Assembly: GCF_900100795.1 (NCBI RefSeq)
Contig: NZ_FNCO01000018.1
Span: forward strand, 1 to 64,000
Direction of reading: 5' to 3'
DNA length: 64,000 nucleotides
Source: Pseudomonas abietaniphila
Lineage (GTDB): Bacteria > Pseudomonadota > Gammaproteobacteria > Pseudomonadales > Pseudomonadaceae
Position 1 is the stretch's first letter. Every line of letters begins with the position of its first letter. Shown in pieces: positions 1-8,081 of this stretch. The notes under the pieces were generated by a model. The model saw only the letters and a program-made list of their open reading frames with translations. It was not told the origin of the DNA and did no database searches. Both the position numbers and the translations under genes were made by a program.

Positions 1-1460
1 ATCCTGGTACGCGAAATGCGGACAGGCTTACCCGCGAGAGCATAAAGCGTGTCGGCACACTGACGGACTTCGCCGGCCAGTCTCGCATCGAGGGCTGCGA
101 ACATTTCGGCGCTATTCAGACGGGGCGTACGATGGGGGCTTGGGTTTGCAGTCGACTCCGAAAGCCACTGTCTGTCGTGACGATACAGCCACGCATACCC
201 CCTGCATGCATGTGCTTTGTACAATCGATAATCAGCCTCGAAAGCCGCGCGTCTTGCGCATAGCTCAATGTGAAATCGCGCCTCCCTCCAAGCATCTTGC
301 CCGCCGGGTACATTTCGGATGTGACGATAGACATACGCTGATGAAACGCCTAGAACGGCAGCGATCTTTTTGGCATCAGCTCCTTCAAGAGCATGTTCCC
401 ACACAGCGGCTGACGAACAGTCCAGGCCTTCACCAGGCATCACCGGAGAAAGGCGCGCGTGAAGCCGAATGTGAGCTTTCGGATCACATGCCACCGCCTG
501 TTTCACAGGGCATTGACCATGCAGCAAGCTCACCATTTCAACGCCCAGAGCACCGGCCAATAAGATGTATTTGAGCGGATGGTGAGAGGTTATAGGCGTA
601 CGAAGCAGCTTCGTGACCCATGAGGCGGGTGTACCTGCACGAACATCTCCGAGTATAGAAAATTCCCATTCTCGCGGGAGTGCGGCAAAAAAATCGGCCA
701 TGTGCTGCGCCAGCATGTGCAGGTGCAAGCGATGGTTATCAGAAGCAAGGTTGAGCTGCGTTGCCCTGTGTAAAAGCGTGAAGCGCACCGCCTCCGCCGA
801 CAAAGCAGTGACTTCAGACTCGAGGACCTGAAGTGAGCGCAACGCTATTTCGTGAAGCGGTGGCATGCACCGCAACGGGGTGTCGAGAAGTACTGTGTGT
901 GCTTGCACATTCTCATCACTGGGCAGATTGAGTTGTCGAGAGCTGCGGCTGGACCAGCGAGGATCAACGATCCTGAGTGACGTACCGTGATGAGGACATA
1001 CCAGCACGCCTGGAAGCATGTGGACCCTGTGCCAGTAAGCGACTCCCCGTTGAGCCTGATCTTGGGCGATACATTCTGGGCATAACCGCACTCGGGAGGC
1101 GAATCCAATACGGCTCGCATTGACGCCCAGCTTTAACATCAAGCCTTTACCATCAGCGGTCATCAGCGTCCGAGCGTGTTCAACCTGGCTCACCCTCAAA
1201 AACGGCGCGTAATAGGGTAGTAATGTGTGGCGCATCAGGACCTCGGCTACCGATAGCTCGGTACCGCTGGGTAGCGCGTCGACAAAATCCCCTAAGTGAC
1301 TCGGGAATGCCACATTTTGCGAAAAAGCTGCCGCCGATTTCAGTCCGGCAAATGCTGCTTGGCAATTACGAACACCGCAAAGACGGGCATAACGAGAAAT
1401 CACGCTGTGCAGCGTCTCGTCGGGAAACGCGGCGGGGAAGAAATGGAGTTTAAGCTGCAC
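1..1460 (-). CDS. tnsD: TnsD/TniQ-family target-site selector, partial (C-terminus off window)
   Basis: The reading frame is open from a GTG at 1460 to the window edge (486 codons with no stop), close to the 508 residues of Tn7 TnsD, so little is missing. AGGAGG at about 1473-1468 precedes the GTG, which lies 16 bases after the tnsC stop. The N-terminus (FFPAAFPDETLHSVISRY) is a typical TniQ start. A CCCH zinc finger follows (CPEC...WHRVHMLPGVLVCPHHG, about residues 145-175). A helix-turn-helix-like stretch (DAKKIAAVLGVSSAYVYRHI) lies at about 380-400. In Tn7, TnsD binds the 3' end of glmS and directs insertion downstream; the position next to glmS supports the same role. There is no frameshift, although short ORFs in other frames give that impression. 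Confidence 0.9.
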   Translation of the reverse strand, partial: MQLKLHFFPAAFPDETLHSVISRYARLCGVRNCQAAFAGLKSAAAFSQNVAFPSHLGDFVDALPSGTELSVAEVLMRHTLLPYYAPFLRVSQVEHARTLMTADGKGLMLKLGVNASRIGFASRVRLCPECIAQDQAQRGVAYWHRVHMLPGVLVCPHHGTSLRIVDPRWSSRSSRQLNLPSDENVQAHTVLLDTPLRCMPPLHEIALRSLQVLESEVTALSAEAVRFTLLHRATQLNLASDNHRLHLHMLAQHMADFFAALPREWEFSILGDVRAGTPASWVTKLLRTPITSHHPLKYILLAGALGVEMVSLLHGQCPVKQAVACDPKAHIRLHARLSPVMPGEGLDCSSAAVWEHALEGADAKKIAAVLGVSSAYVYRHIRNVPGGQDAWREARFHIELCARRAAFEADYRLYKAHACRGYAWLYRHDRQWLSESTANPSPHRTPRLNSAEMFAALDARLAGEVRQCADTLYALAGKPVRISRTR

Positions 1461-1476
1461 TTCACCCCCCTCCTAC

Positions 1477-2937
1477 TCACGCTTTGTGATACATCGGTGA
1501 TAACTCAAACAGGTCCTCGTTGAGCCAGCCCGCAGCGCGCAGAGCGTCGAGGGGAGCGTCATGTTCGCTAAGCGCTTTAGCCTCTGAGTTTTCCACAGCA
1601 GTAGCAATCGGCGATGGGTGATCTTTCGCAAGAATAGTTGGAGATGGGTCTGCCGGTTTCTCACGGGATACAACGCTTCGAAGCAAGGTGAGGCGATCCT
1701 CTCGTGCCAATCCATCGAAGACCATCATTTCGCTCAGTTGATCCTCAATCGGCAGCAAATCGTCAAACTGTCGCATCCGCTTCGGATCACGGCTACGCAG
1801 GGCTGAAAGGGCTGGCTTTAGAATCTGCATTTTTGAGTTGCTTACCTTCACCATGACCTCGGCAGTCAAACACTCCGAGCCACTCTGGACCGCATAACGC
1901 TGACTCAATACCAGCAGCTTGACCAGGAAATCTGTCACGCCTTGAGTGTGTTCATACAGCGTGTCAAAAATCTCGTCGGTCAGCTCGGCAGTCTGCTTGC
2001 ACCACTGATAGCTCCAGAGATTTTCGACCAACAACCGCCACTCCTCATCATCCTTTTCGAATCGTTTGAATTCGAGCGTACCGGCACCACAAACTCGGCG
2101 GGCAGTCCGCATGGCTTCTGAGAACAGGCTAATTGTCGAGTTCGTGCCACTGAAAACCACCGGGATACCGATGTTGTTTACCAAGTGCAGGAAAAAATTC
2201 AGCATGCTCTCTTTACCACCGGTTTTCGCCAGGTGGAGGTTTTGCAGCTCGTCGATCAACAAGGCGCCGATGAAAAACGTGCTGGCCACCTGCTCCATCT
2301 GTTGCAGCGCATCATTGATGTTTCGATGCCTGTAGCGCTTGTGGTAGTCCTTATCTCCTAGAGCGTCACCAACCGCATAAAAAAACTGCTGGCAAAATCC
2401 AGCCAGCGATCCATCCCGAGGGCAGTCAAGCTTCAGCCATGTGATTTGGGTATGAACAAACTGCTTTCCCTCATAGCGCTCATGACGGATTGTCTGTGGA
2501 TAAAGGCTCAAGATGGCGTGGAGCGCCGTCGACTTGCCAATGCCGCTCAGGCCGACGACGGTAAACGTTTCTGCAGTGGACTTGAACGCATCGTGGTAAC
2601 GCTGAGCTCCCGATAAAGAATGCAAATGCCGGACGGTAGCGGGCGACATCGGGTTACGCCCAACATACCCTCGACGAATGAGCAGTGAGAACAGGGCCTC
2701 CAGTTCCAGATGTAGCAAAAACGGCTGTACCACGGTTCTTAGCCGGTCGATACAGTGAATTCGAGTGGCTCCTTCGAGCGTCAGCTCTTTCGGATCCACC
2801 GGCTGAGGAAAATTCGAGATCAGCTCAACAGCCGCGGCCTCCGACAATATCGGAGGCAAAGCTTCGATAAGCGGGTTACCCGCATACTCACTAATGTCCT
2901 GTCTGACGTAATTGGCAAACGTCTGTGCACCTTTCAT
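1477..2937 (-). CDS. tnsC: Tn7-like transposition regulator TnsC, AAA+ ATPase
   Basis: The 486-residue protein is somewhat shorter than Tn7 TnsC (555). It has a Walker A motif (GLSGIGKST, residues 129-137), a Walker B motif (GALLIDELQNL, about 224-234) and a following VVFSGTNS sensor-like segment. TnsC links the target selector to the TnsAB transposase and uses ATP to license insertion and mediate target immunity. The ATG overlaps the tnsB stop by 4 bases (ATGA), so translation is probably coupled. tnsD starts 16 bases downstream. Confidence 0.93.
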   Translation of the reverse strand: MKGAQTFANYVRQDISEYAGNPLIEALPPILSEAAAVELISNFPQPVDPKELTLEGATRIHCIDRLRTVVQPFLLHLELEALFSLLIRRGYVGRNPMSPATVRHLHSLSGAQRYHDAFKSTAETFTVVGLSGIGKSTALHAILSLYPQTIRHERYEGKQFVHTQITWLKLDCPRDGSLAGFCQQFFYAVGDALGDKDYHKRYRHRNINDALQQMEQVASTFFIGALLIDELQNLHLAKTGGKESMLNFFLHLVNNIGIPVVFSGTNSTISLFSEAMRTARRVCGAGTLEFKRFEKDDEEWRLLVENLWSYQWCKQTAELTDEIFDTLYEHTQGVTDFLVKLLVLSQRYAVQSGSECLTAEVMVKVSNSKMQILKPALSALRSRDPKRMRQFDDLLPIEDQLSEMMVFDGLAREDRLTLLRSVVSREKPADPSPTILAKDHPSPIATAVENSEAKALSEHDAPLDALRAAGWLNEDLFELSPMYHKA

Positions 2938-5102
2938 TTTGCCTGTCCTGGCCGAATTCTTTTGAGCAAATCGATAACCTGCGCAGTCCGCTCGCCGGCA
3001 TATGAATCATGCGCTTTCGGTGTCAATTCAGATTGAAGTGAAGCTGGCTCCGCCCTAACGCCTTCAGGAACAACCGCATTTTCACGCTCACGGAGACGTT
3101 CTTCTGCGCGGTTCTCGCGGATGTTTCCAGTGGCCTCTGCCTTGGTGGGCGGAGCAGGTTCCAGTTTTCGTTCTGCGAGTGCATGACTGATGATCTGGTG
3201 GACCTGATCGCTAAGCTGCACACGGCTTTCCAGCTCGGCTCGCCGGCGAGTAGGCGGTTTTTGGCGATAGGCTTCGAGCAGATCAAAAATCTCGTCCGAG
3301 CGGTAATTCGCGTAACCGGCATCCGATCGTCGAAGATCACAACGGATAAACTGCTTGGCCTCTCCCTGAATCCAAATGTGTGCCGCCGAGTTCGGATCGA
3401 ACCAACACTCTATTGACCAAACGCCCCCTTTGCGAGCCTTGGCAAACCAATCTTTCTCTATGGCCATATCACACACGTAGTGCATGCCGCGAAACATAAC
3501 CCCACCCTTTTGAACGGTCGCGCGCTCGCGAGGCAAGAGATGGAGGTAAACCAGCTCGTCAGGACGTTTGTTGGATTCGATCAGGTCGTTGTCGCAGGCC
3601 CAATTCCATATCCCGTTGGGTGTAGGTTCAACGCCGTCATTCATCATCGCCTGCGTCAGTCGTTCAGGCTGTCGATGGTGCCCGTTATAGTGGAGTACGC
3701 ACTTGATGAGGATTTGGGTGAACTCTTTGAGATTCAGCGTGGCATCGAGCCGGTAATCTCGCTCGCCTCGCTCTTTGTCTCGCGCTGCTACCCCGCCAGG
3801 TAGCCATCTGATACCCGTCAAATCATTCAAAATGCCAAACCGACTTTCCACCATAGGCTTCCAATCCGGCCGATAAGGCGGAGCAGTGCCCATCTCAATT
3901 CCCAATCCTGACGATAGCCCCTCTGCTGCGAGTGACAGCATCTCTCCTCGGTCGGCGTAAATCTGGTGGGGCAGGTGGTGACAATTCCAATCATCTGCAT
4001 TGATTTCGACGCCGTTCTGAGCGCAGAACTCGACTTTGGAGGTAAACGCGTTGAACAGCGCTTGCCTGGCCCCATTCCAACTAGGGCCCTCCAATCCTAC
4101 ATAGAGACCAGCAATCATTCCGGAGAAGCTATCCACAACGATATAAACTACGGGCCGGCCAATGAGCATCCGCCTGGAGTAGCTGTTGACCAAATAAATA
4201 TCGGCAATAGTCGCGTCGATCTCGAACTGATGACAGGGTCCACGCAGCCAATCGCGAACGGTACCTGAAAGCGGACGGCAGTCCTTTAACCATCTCCTCA
4301 ATCCTTTACGGCCACGCTCGGTTGCAATCTCGTCGAAAAAAATCTGTCCCCAATATTGGAACTGCCTCAAGCTGGGGAGTTCTGAACCAGGCAACAAACG
4401 AAGCTCTTCTTCACTGTTTTTAGAGATGTCTCGGACTGAGTAAAATCGTCTCAACATTTCGTCATATGCGCTCGAAATGGAAGATTTCTTATCTCTTACA
4501 TAAAGAGCATATCCAACACGGATGCATCGTTTATCAACCGCACTGAGCATCTTGGAAGGCGAAGTAAGAACGCCTTGAAATTTAGGCTTTCGCCCTGGTG
4601 GCCTGCTCGGATCATATTTTCTATCGGCAACACCTACCGCCGTATAATTATTAAGCAATGAGTTGCGAACTTGACCATAAAACCAATATCGGTAAAGAAG
4701 CCGATAGATCGTTTTCCGCTGGATTCCGAGCTCTGACGCCCGTCTGCTAACAAGCCGGCCTAACTCACCTCGTACAAATATTTGTCCCGGGTATTTAGGA
4801 TCTAATAGAGGGGCGATGACGGCCCACTTTTCGTCCCGGCCTTGCTTGGCTCTCTCATCCAACTGTTCCTCAAGCACAAGCATGAACTCGGGCGTGGCAA
4901 TGGCTGCTGGTTTGGTGTGACCAGACGCTAACGATCGACGCAGCTCCTCCAGTCCAACAGCGTATGGCTGCCGGGGTGGGTCAGCTAGATCCATCAAAAC
5001 TGCTAAGTCATGTGTTTCATCCTGGTAAAGGAGCCTGGCTATCGTAGCGATGACCGACAGATCGGTTACAGGCTCGAAAACGTCATTAACGAGAACAGTC
5101 AT
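2934..5102 (-). CDS. tnsB: Tn7-like transposase subunit TnsB (DDE)
   Basis: At 722 residues it is near the 702 of Tn7 TnsB. The DDE triad is visible as D296 (HQFEIDAT), D384 (QIYADRGE) and E419 (WKPMVESRFG); the spacings of 88 and 35 residues equal those of Tn7 TnsB (D273, D361, E396). The N-terminal half should contain the helix-turn-helix domains that bind the repeats at the transposon ends. TnsB cuts the 3' ends and joins them to target DNA. The gene overlaps tnsA and tnsC by 4 bases on each side. No inactivating change was seen. Confidence 0.95.
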   Translation of the reverse strand: MTVLVNDVFEPVTDLSVIATIARLLYQDETHDLAVLMDLADPPRQPYAVGLEELRRSLASGHTKPAAIATPEFMLVLEEQLDERAKQGRDEKWAVIAPLLDPKYPGQIFVRGELGRLVSRRASELGIQRKTIYRLLYRYWFYGQVRNSLLNNYTAVGVADRKYDPSRPPGRKPKFQGVLTSPSKMLSAVDKRCIRVGYALYVRDKKSSISSAYDEMLRRFYSVRDISKNSEEELRLLPGSELPSLRQFQYWGQIFFDEIATERGRKGLRRWLKDCRPLSGTVRDWLRGPCHQFEIDATIADIYLVNSYSRRMLIGRPVVYIVVDSFSGMIAGLYVGLEGPSWNGARQALFNAFTSKVEFCAQNGVEINADDWNCHHLPHQIYADRGEMLSLAAEGLSSGLGIEMGTAPPYRPDWKPMVESRFGILNDLTGIRWLPGGVAARDKERGERDYRLDATLNLKEFTQILIKCVLHYNGHHRQPERLTQAMMNDGVEPTPNGIWNWACDNDLIESNKRPDELVYLHLLPRERATVQKGGVMFRGMHYVCDMAIEKDWFAKARKGGVWSIECWFDPNSAAHIWIQGEAKQFIRCDLRRSDAGYANYRSDEIFDLLEAYRQKPPTRRRAELESRVQLSDQVHQIISHALAERKLEPAPPTKAEATGNIRENRAEERLRERENAVVPEGVRAEPASLQSELTPKAHDSYAGERTAQVIDLLKRIRPGQAK

Positions 5103-5953
5103 GACATTTTCTCCTTCAACGATACTTGGACAGGGCTCGGTGAAACTTCGAAGCCAGGAACTAGACCAGTAAGGTGGAGAGGAGTGTTAACCAAATCGAT
5201 TTTCAGTATCTTGTTCCAAACCAGGTGAAAGAAAATTGCTTGAGCGTCTATATAGGAAATGGACAGAAGTGACGCTATTTTTCTTAGACAGGTGGCTAAG
5301 GTCCACGAATATTCCCGGCTGTTTACAAGGCACTCGATAAAATTCGAATGCAACGGCGCTTTCATTAAATCACGAGAGAGCTTCGAGTACCTCCTGATTA
5401 GTCCAAGATTTTTAATCAAATCTCGTGAAAAAAACTCGTCTGTTACGATTTTCCAATCAACACCTTGGCTTTCCCAAAAACGCTTTTCAATTTCAAGTTT
5501 TTCAAGCGTTCTTTTACTTCCATTGCCAATTAAATCGGAACGATACTTCACCGTCCTAGCTACCGATTTGAAGTTTCCGCTCGGGTCCTTAACAGTTAAC
5601 AGGAAGTCTGTTGTCATCACATAAGGCAGTGTTGTTCTAGGGTATCTTGGATAGCGTACATCGATCGCCGACGCTATCGCTTGCGCACGCTCTGTGGGTA
5701 GTAAAGGGTATTGCTCCCGGATATCCACGACGTCTTCAGAAAATTCACACACAAGGAAGTAGGAACGCTCGAGATCTGACAGGAGGTGATGAATCCTCTC
5801 GATCTTCACACCTTGAATCTTGTGCGAACGACCTATCGACGGGACATCTTGTACCCGCAGCCAAGGCACGTAGCTTGCCCCGGCGCCTTCGCCAAATCCA
5901 TTTGCAATGTGCCGTTCAATGTCCTGCTGTGATGCAAATTTACGACCTCGCAA
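5099..5953 (-). CDS. tnsA: Tn7-like transposase subunit TnsA (endonuclease)
   Basis: The 284-residue protein matches TnsA (273 in Tn7), a restriction-endonuclease-like nuclease that cuts the 5' ends and so allows cut-and-paste transposition. The candidate catalytic residues are E62 (DLERSYFL), D116 (VMTTDFLL) and K136 (ARTVKYRS), corresponding to E63, D114 and K132 of Tn7. The start is a TTG at 5953 preceded by AGGAGG six bases upstream; no in-frame ATG or GTG fits better. It is the first gene inside the right end, 262 bases from the inferred terminus. Confidence 0.93.
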   Translation of the reverse strand: MRGRKFASQQDIERHIANGFGEGAGASYVPWLRVQDVPSIGRSHKIQGVKIERIHHLLSDLERSYFLVCEFSEDVVDIREQYPLLPTERAQAIASAIDVRYPRYPRTTLPYVMTTDFLLTVKDPSGNFKSVARTVKYRSDLIGNGSKRTLEKLEIEKRFWESQGVDWKIVTDEFFSRDLIKNLGLIRRYSKLSRDLMKAPLHSNFIECLVNSREYSWTLATCLRKIASLLSISYIDAQAIFFHLVWNKILKIDLVNTPLHLTGLVPGFEVSPSPVQVSLKEKMS

Positions 5954-6113
5954 CCCACGCCTCCTCAGTCGATGCGGACCGCTTCACCTCGCGTCGAGAA
6001 AAAGTCGTAGAAGGACACGACTGCCAAAGCGGCCGTATTCAAAACATTTTCCAGACTACACCCGCTGAAAGTTGAAGCGAAGAATCCAGACCAAAGGGAA
6101 AGCCTGGAAAGGA

Positions 6114-6137
6114 AAACCCCCGTAGATACGGGGGTTT
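6114..6137 (-). terminator. intrinsic terminator inside the transposon right end
   Basis: AAACCCCCGT and ACGGGGGTTT form a perfect 10-bp stem with a 4-base loop. In the minus direction it is followed by TTTTCC. It lies between glmS and tnsA, inside the inferred transposon boundary, and should stop glmS readthrough from entering the tns operon. Confidence 0.7.
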
Positions 6138-6144
6138 GAGCCTT

Positions 6145-6204
6145 GTGTCAATCTATGTTCATGAGTGTCAAACTTTATTGTTTTGTGTCAATCTTTATTG
6201 TTCA
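6145..6204. repeat. three tandem 20-bp TnsB-type binding sites
   Basis: GTGTCAATCTATGTTCATGA, GTGTCAAACTTTATTGTTTT and GTGTCAATCTTTATTGTTCA begin at 6145, 6165 and 6185, an exact 20-bp period. The inner copy is the most diverged. Tn7 right ends carry several 22-bp TnsB sites next to the terminus; position and repetition support the same role. Binding itself is inferred. Confidence 0.8.
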
Positions 6205-6215
6205 AAACCACCACA

Positions 6216-6220
6216 ACGAC
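6216..6220. other. candidate 5-bp target-site duplication at attTn7
   Basis: ACGAC lies directly outside the inferred terminus (6215), 14 bases from the glmS stop codon. Tn7 duplicates 5 bp, but the usual E. coli insertion point is about 25 bp from the glmS stop, so this one is closer. The partner copy is at the left end, outside the window, so it cannot be confirmed here. Confidence 0.4.
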
Positions 6221-6234
6221 TCGTTGTGGATAAC

Positions 6235-8070
6235 TTATTCCACCGTCACCGACTTCGCCAGGTTACGCGGCTGATCCACGTCCGTGCCTTTAAGCACTGC
6301 GACGTAGTAAGACAGCAGCTGCAGCGGGACGGTGTAGAGAATCGGCGCCAGGGCATCGATGATGTGCGGCATCGAGATGACGTGGGTGCCTTCGCCGTTG
6401 TTGAGGCCGGCTTGTTCGTCAGCGAAGACGATCAACTCACCGCCACGGGCGCGGACTTCCTGCAGGTTCGACTTCAGTTTTTCCAGCAGTTCGTTGTTCG
6501 GCGCCACGGTCACGACGGGCATGTCGCTGTCGACCAGCGCTAGCGGGCCGTGTTTGAGCTCGCCTGCTGGATAGGCTTCGGCGTGGATGTAGGAGATTTC
6601 CTTGAGTTTCAGGGCACCTTCCATCGCGACCGGGAATTGCGCGCCACGTCCGAGGAACAGCGTGTGGTTCTTCTCGGCGAACAACTCGGCCACTTTCTCG
6701 ACGGTGCTGTCCATCGCCAACGCTTCGCCCAGGCGGGTTGGCAGGCGACGCAGTTCTTCAACCAGCTCAGCTTCAACGCCAGCAGCCAACGTGCCTTTGA
6801 CCTGACCCAGCGACAGGGTCAACAGCATCAGGGCAACCAGCTGAGTGGTGAATGCCTTGGTGGAGGCCACTCCGATTTCAGGGCCTGCTTGCGTCAGCAG
6901 GGTCAGGTCGGATTCACGCACCAGCGAGCTGATGCTGACGTTGCAGATCGCCAGGCTTGCGAGGAAGCCCAGTTCTTTGGCGTTGCGCAGTGCGGCCAAG
7001 GTGTCGGCGGTTTCGCCAGACTGGGAAATCGAGACGAACAGCGTGTCCGGCTGGACCACGACTTTGCGGTAGCGGAATTCGCTGGCGACTTCGACCTGAC
7101 AGGGAATACCCGCCAGGCCTTCCAGCCAGTAACGGGCGACCATCCCGGCGTGATAACTGGTGCCGCAGGCAACGATCTGGACGTTGCGCACTTTGGCGAA
7201 CAGCTCGGCCGCTTGCGGGCCGAATGCCTGGACCAGCACCTGCTCCGGACCCAGACGGTTTTCCAGCGTGCGTTGCACGACTTTTGGCTGCTCGTGGATT
7301 TCCTTGAGCATGAAGTGACGGAACTCGCCTTTGTCAGCGGCCTCGGCGCCTTCGCGGTACTGCACGATTTCTCGCTCCACCGAAACGCCGGCAGCGGTCC
7401 AGATCTGCACGCTGTCACGGCGGATCTCGGCGATGTCGCCCTCTTCCAGGTACATGAAGCGATCGGTGACCTGACGCAGCGCCAGCTGATCGGAGGCCAG
7501 GAAGTTCTCACCCAGACCCAGGCCGACCACCAGCGGGCTTCCGCTGCGTGCCGCGACCAGACGATCAGGTTGCTTGGCACTGATGACTGCCAGGCCATAA
7601 GCACCGTGCAGTTCTTTAACGGTTGCTTTGAGCGCTGCGGTCAGATCAGGCGTGTCCTGCATTTTATGGTGCAGCAGGTGCACGATGACTTCGGTGTCGG
7701 TATCGGAGGTGAACAGGTAGCCGAGGCTTTTCAGACGATCGCGCAGCGGCTCATGGTTTTCGATGATGCCGTTGTGGACAACGGCCAGTTCGCCGCTGGA
7801 AAAGTGTGGGTGCGCGTTGTGCTCCAGAGGCGCACCGTGGGTGGCCCAACGGGTGTGGGCAATACCCAGACGGCCCACCAACGGTTCGCCCGCCAGCGAT
7901 TGCTCAAGCTCATTGACCTTGCCGACGCGGCGACGACGCTCCAGCACGCCAGCATTGCTGAACAGCGCTACGCCCGCGCTGTCGTAGCCGCGGTATTCCA
8001 GACGCTTGAGGCCTTCCAGCAGGATGGCGGTGACATTACGTTCAGCGACAGCGCCGACAATTCCACACAT
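6235..8070 (-). CDS. glmS: glutamine--fructose-6-phosphate aminotransferase (isomerizing)
   Basis: GlmS makes glucosamine-6-phosphate from fructose-6-phosphate and glutamine, the first step toward UDP-GlcNAc for peptidoglycan and LPS. The 611-residue protein starts MCGIVGA; Cys2 becomes the N-terminal nucleophile of the glutaminase domain (about 1-240). Two SIS sugar-isomerase domains follow (for example CGTSYHAG and SQSGETADT near 300-350), and it ends in the conserved LAKSVTVE. Its 3' end is the Tn7 target, and the Tn7-like element sits just downstream. It starts 11 bases after glmR. The C-terminus is intact despite the insertion. Confidence 0.98.
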   Translation of the reverse strand: MCGIVGAVAERNVTAILLEGLKRLEYRGYDSAGVALFSNAGVLERRRRVGKVNELEQSLAGEPLVGRLGIAHTRWATHGAPLEHNAHPHFSSGELAVVHNGIIENHEPLRDRLKSLGYLFTSDTDTEVIVHLLHHKMQDTPDLTAALKATVKELHGAYGLAVISAKQPDRLVAARSGSPLVVGLGLGENFLASDQLALRQVTDRFMYLEEGDIAEIRRDSVQIWTAAGVSVEREIVQYREGAEAADKGEFRHFMLKEIHEQPKVVQRTLENRLGPEQVLVQAFGPQAAELFAKVRNVQIVACGTSYHAGMVARYWLEGLAGIPCQVEVASEFRYRKVVVQPDTLFVSISQSGETADTLAALRNAKELGFLASLAICNVSISSLVRESDLTLLTQAGPEIGVASTKAFTTQLVALMLLTLSLGQVKGTLAAGVEAELVEELRRLPTRLGEALAMDSTVEKVAELFAEKNHTLFLGRGAQFPVAMEGALKLKEISYIHAEAYPAGELKHGPLALVDSDMPVVTVAPNNELLEKLKSNLQEVRARGGELIVFADEQAGLNNGEGTHVISMPHIIDALAPILYTVPLQLLSYYVAVLKGTDVDQPRNLAKSVTVE

Positions 8071-8081
8071 GGTTTTTTCTC

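Larger units (their letters stand above)
1..6215. mobile_element. Tn7-like transposon (right-end part, left end outside window)
   Basis: The segment carries tnsA, tnsB, tnsC and tnsD in the canonical Tn7 order, reading inward from the end that abuts glmS. This is the known attTn7 arrangement, with the right end nearest glmS. The proposed terminus on the plus strand is ...CCACCACA ending at 6215, which reads TGTGGTGG inward from glmS and starts with the TGT typical of Tn7 ends. Three tandem 20-bp repeats sit just inside. The left end, any tnsE and the cargo are beyond base 1. The exact right boundary is inferred; gene identity is secure. Confidence 0.85.

Noticed and set aside
140..574. 144-codon plus-strand ORF opposite tnsD
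   Set aside because: It lies entirely antisense to the intact tnsD frame and has no recognisable domain.
116..1365. Several short minus-strand ORFs suggesting a frameshifted or broken tnsD
   Set aside because: Translating from the GTG at 1460 gives one open frame to the window edge with the TniQ start and zinc finger in frame. The short ORFs are in other frames.
8071..8081. Possible glmS ribozyme upstream of glmS
   Set aside because: Only 11 bases separate glmR from glmS; the ribozyme is a feature of Gram-positive bacteria and there is no room for it.
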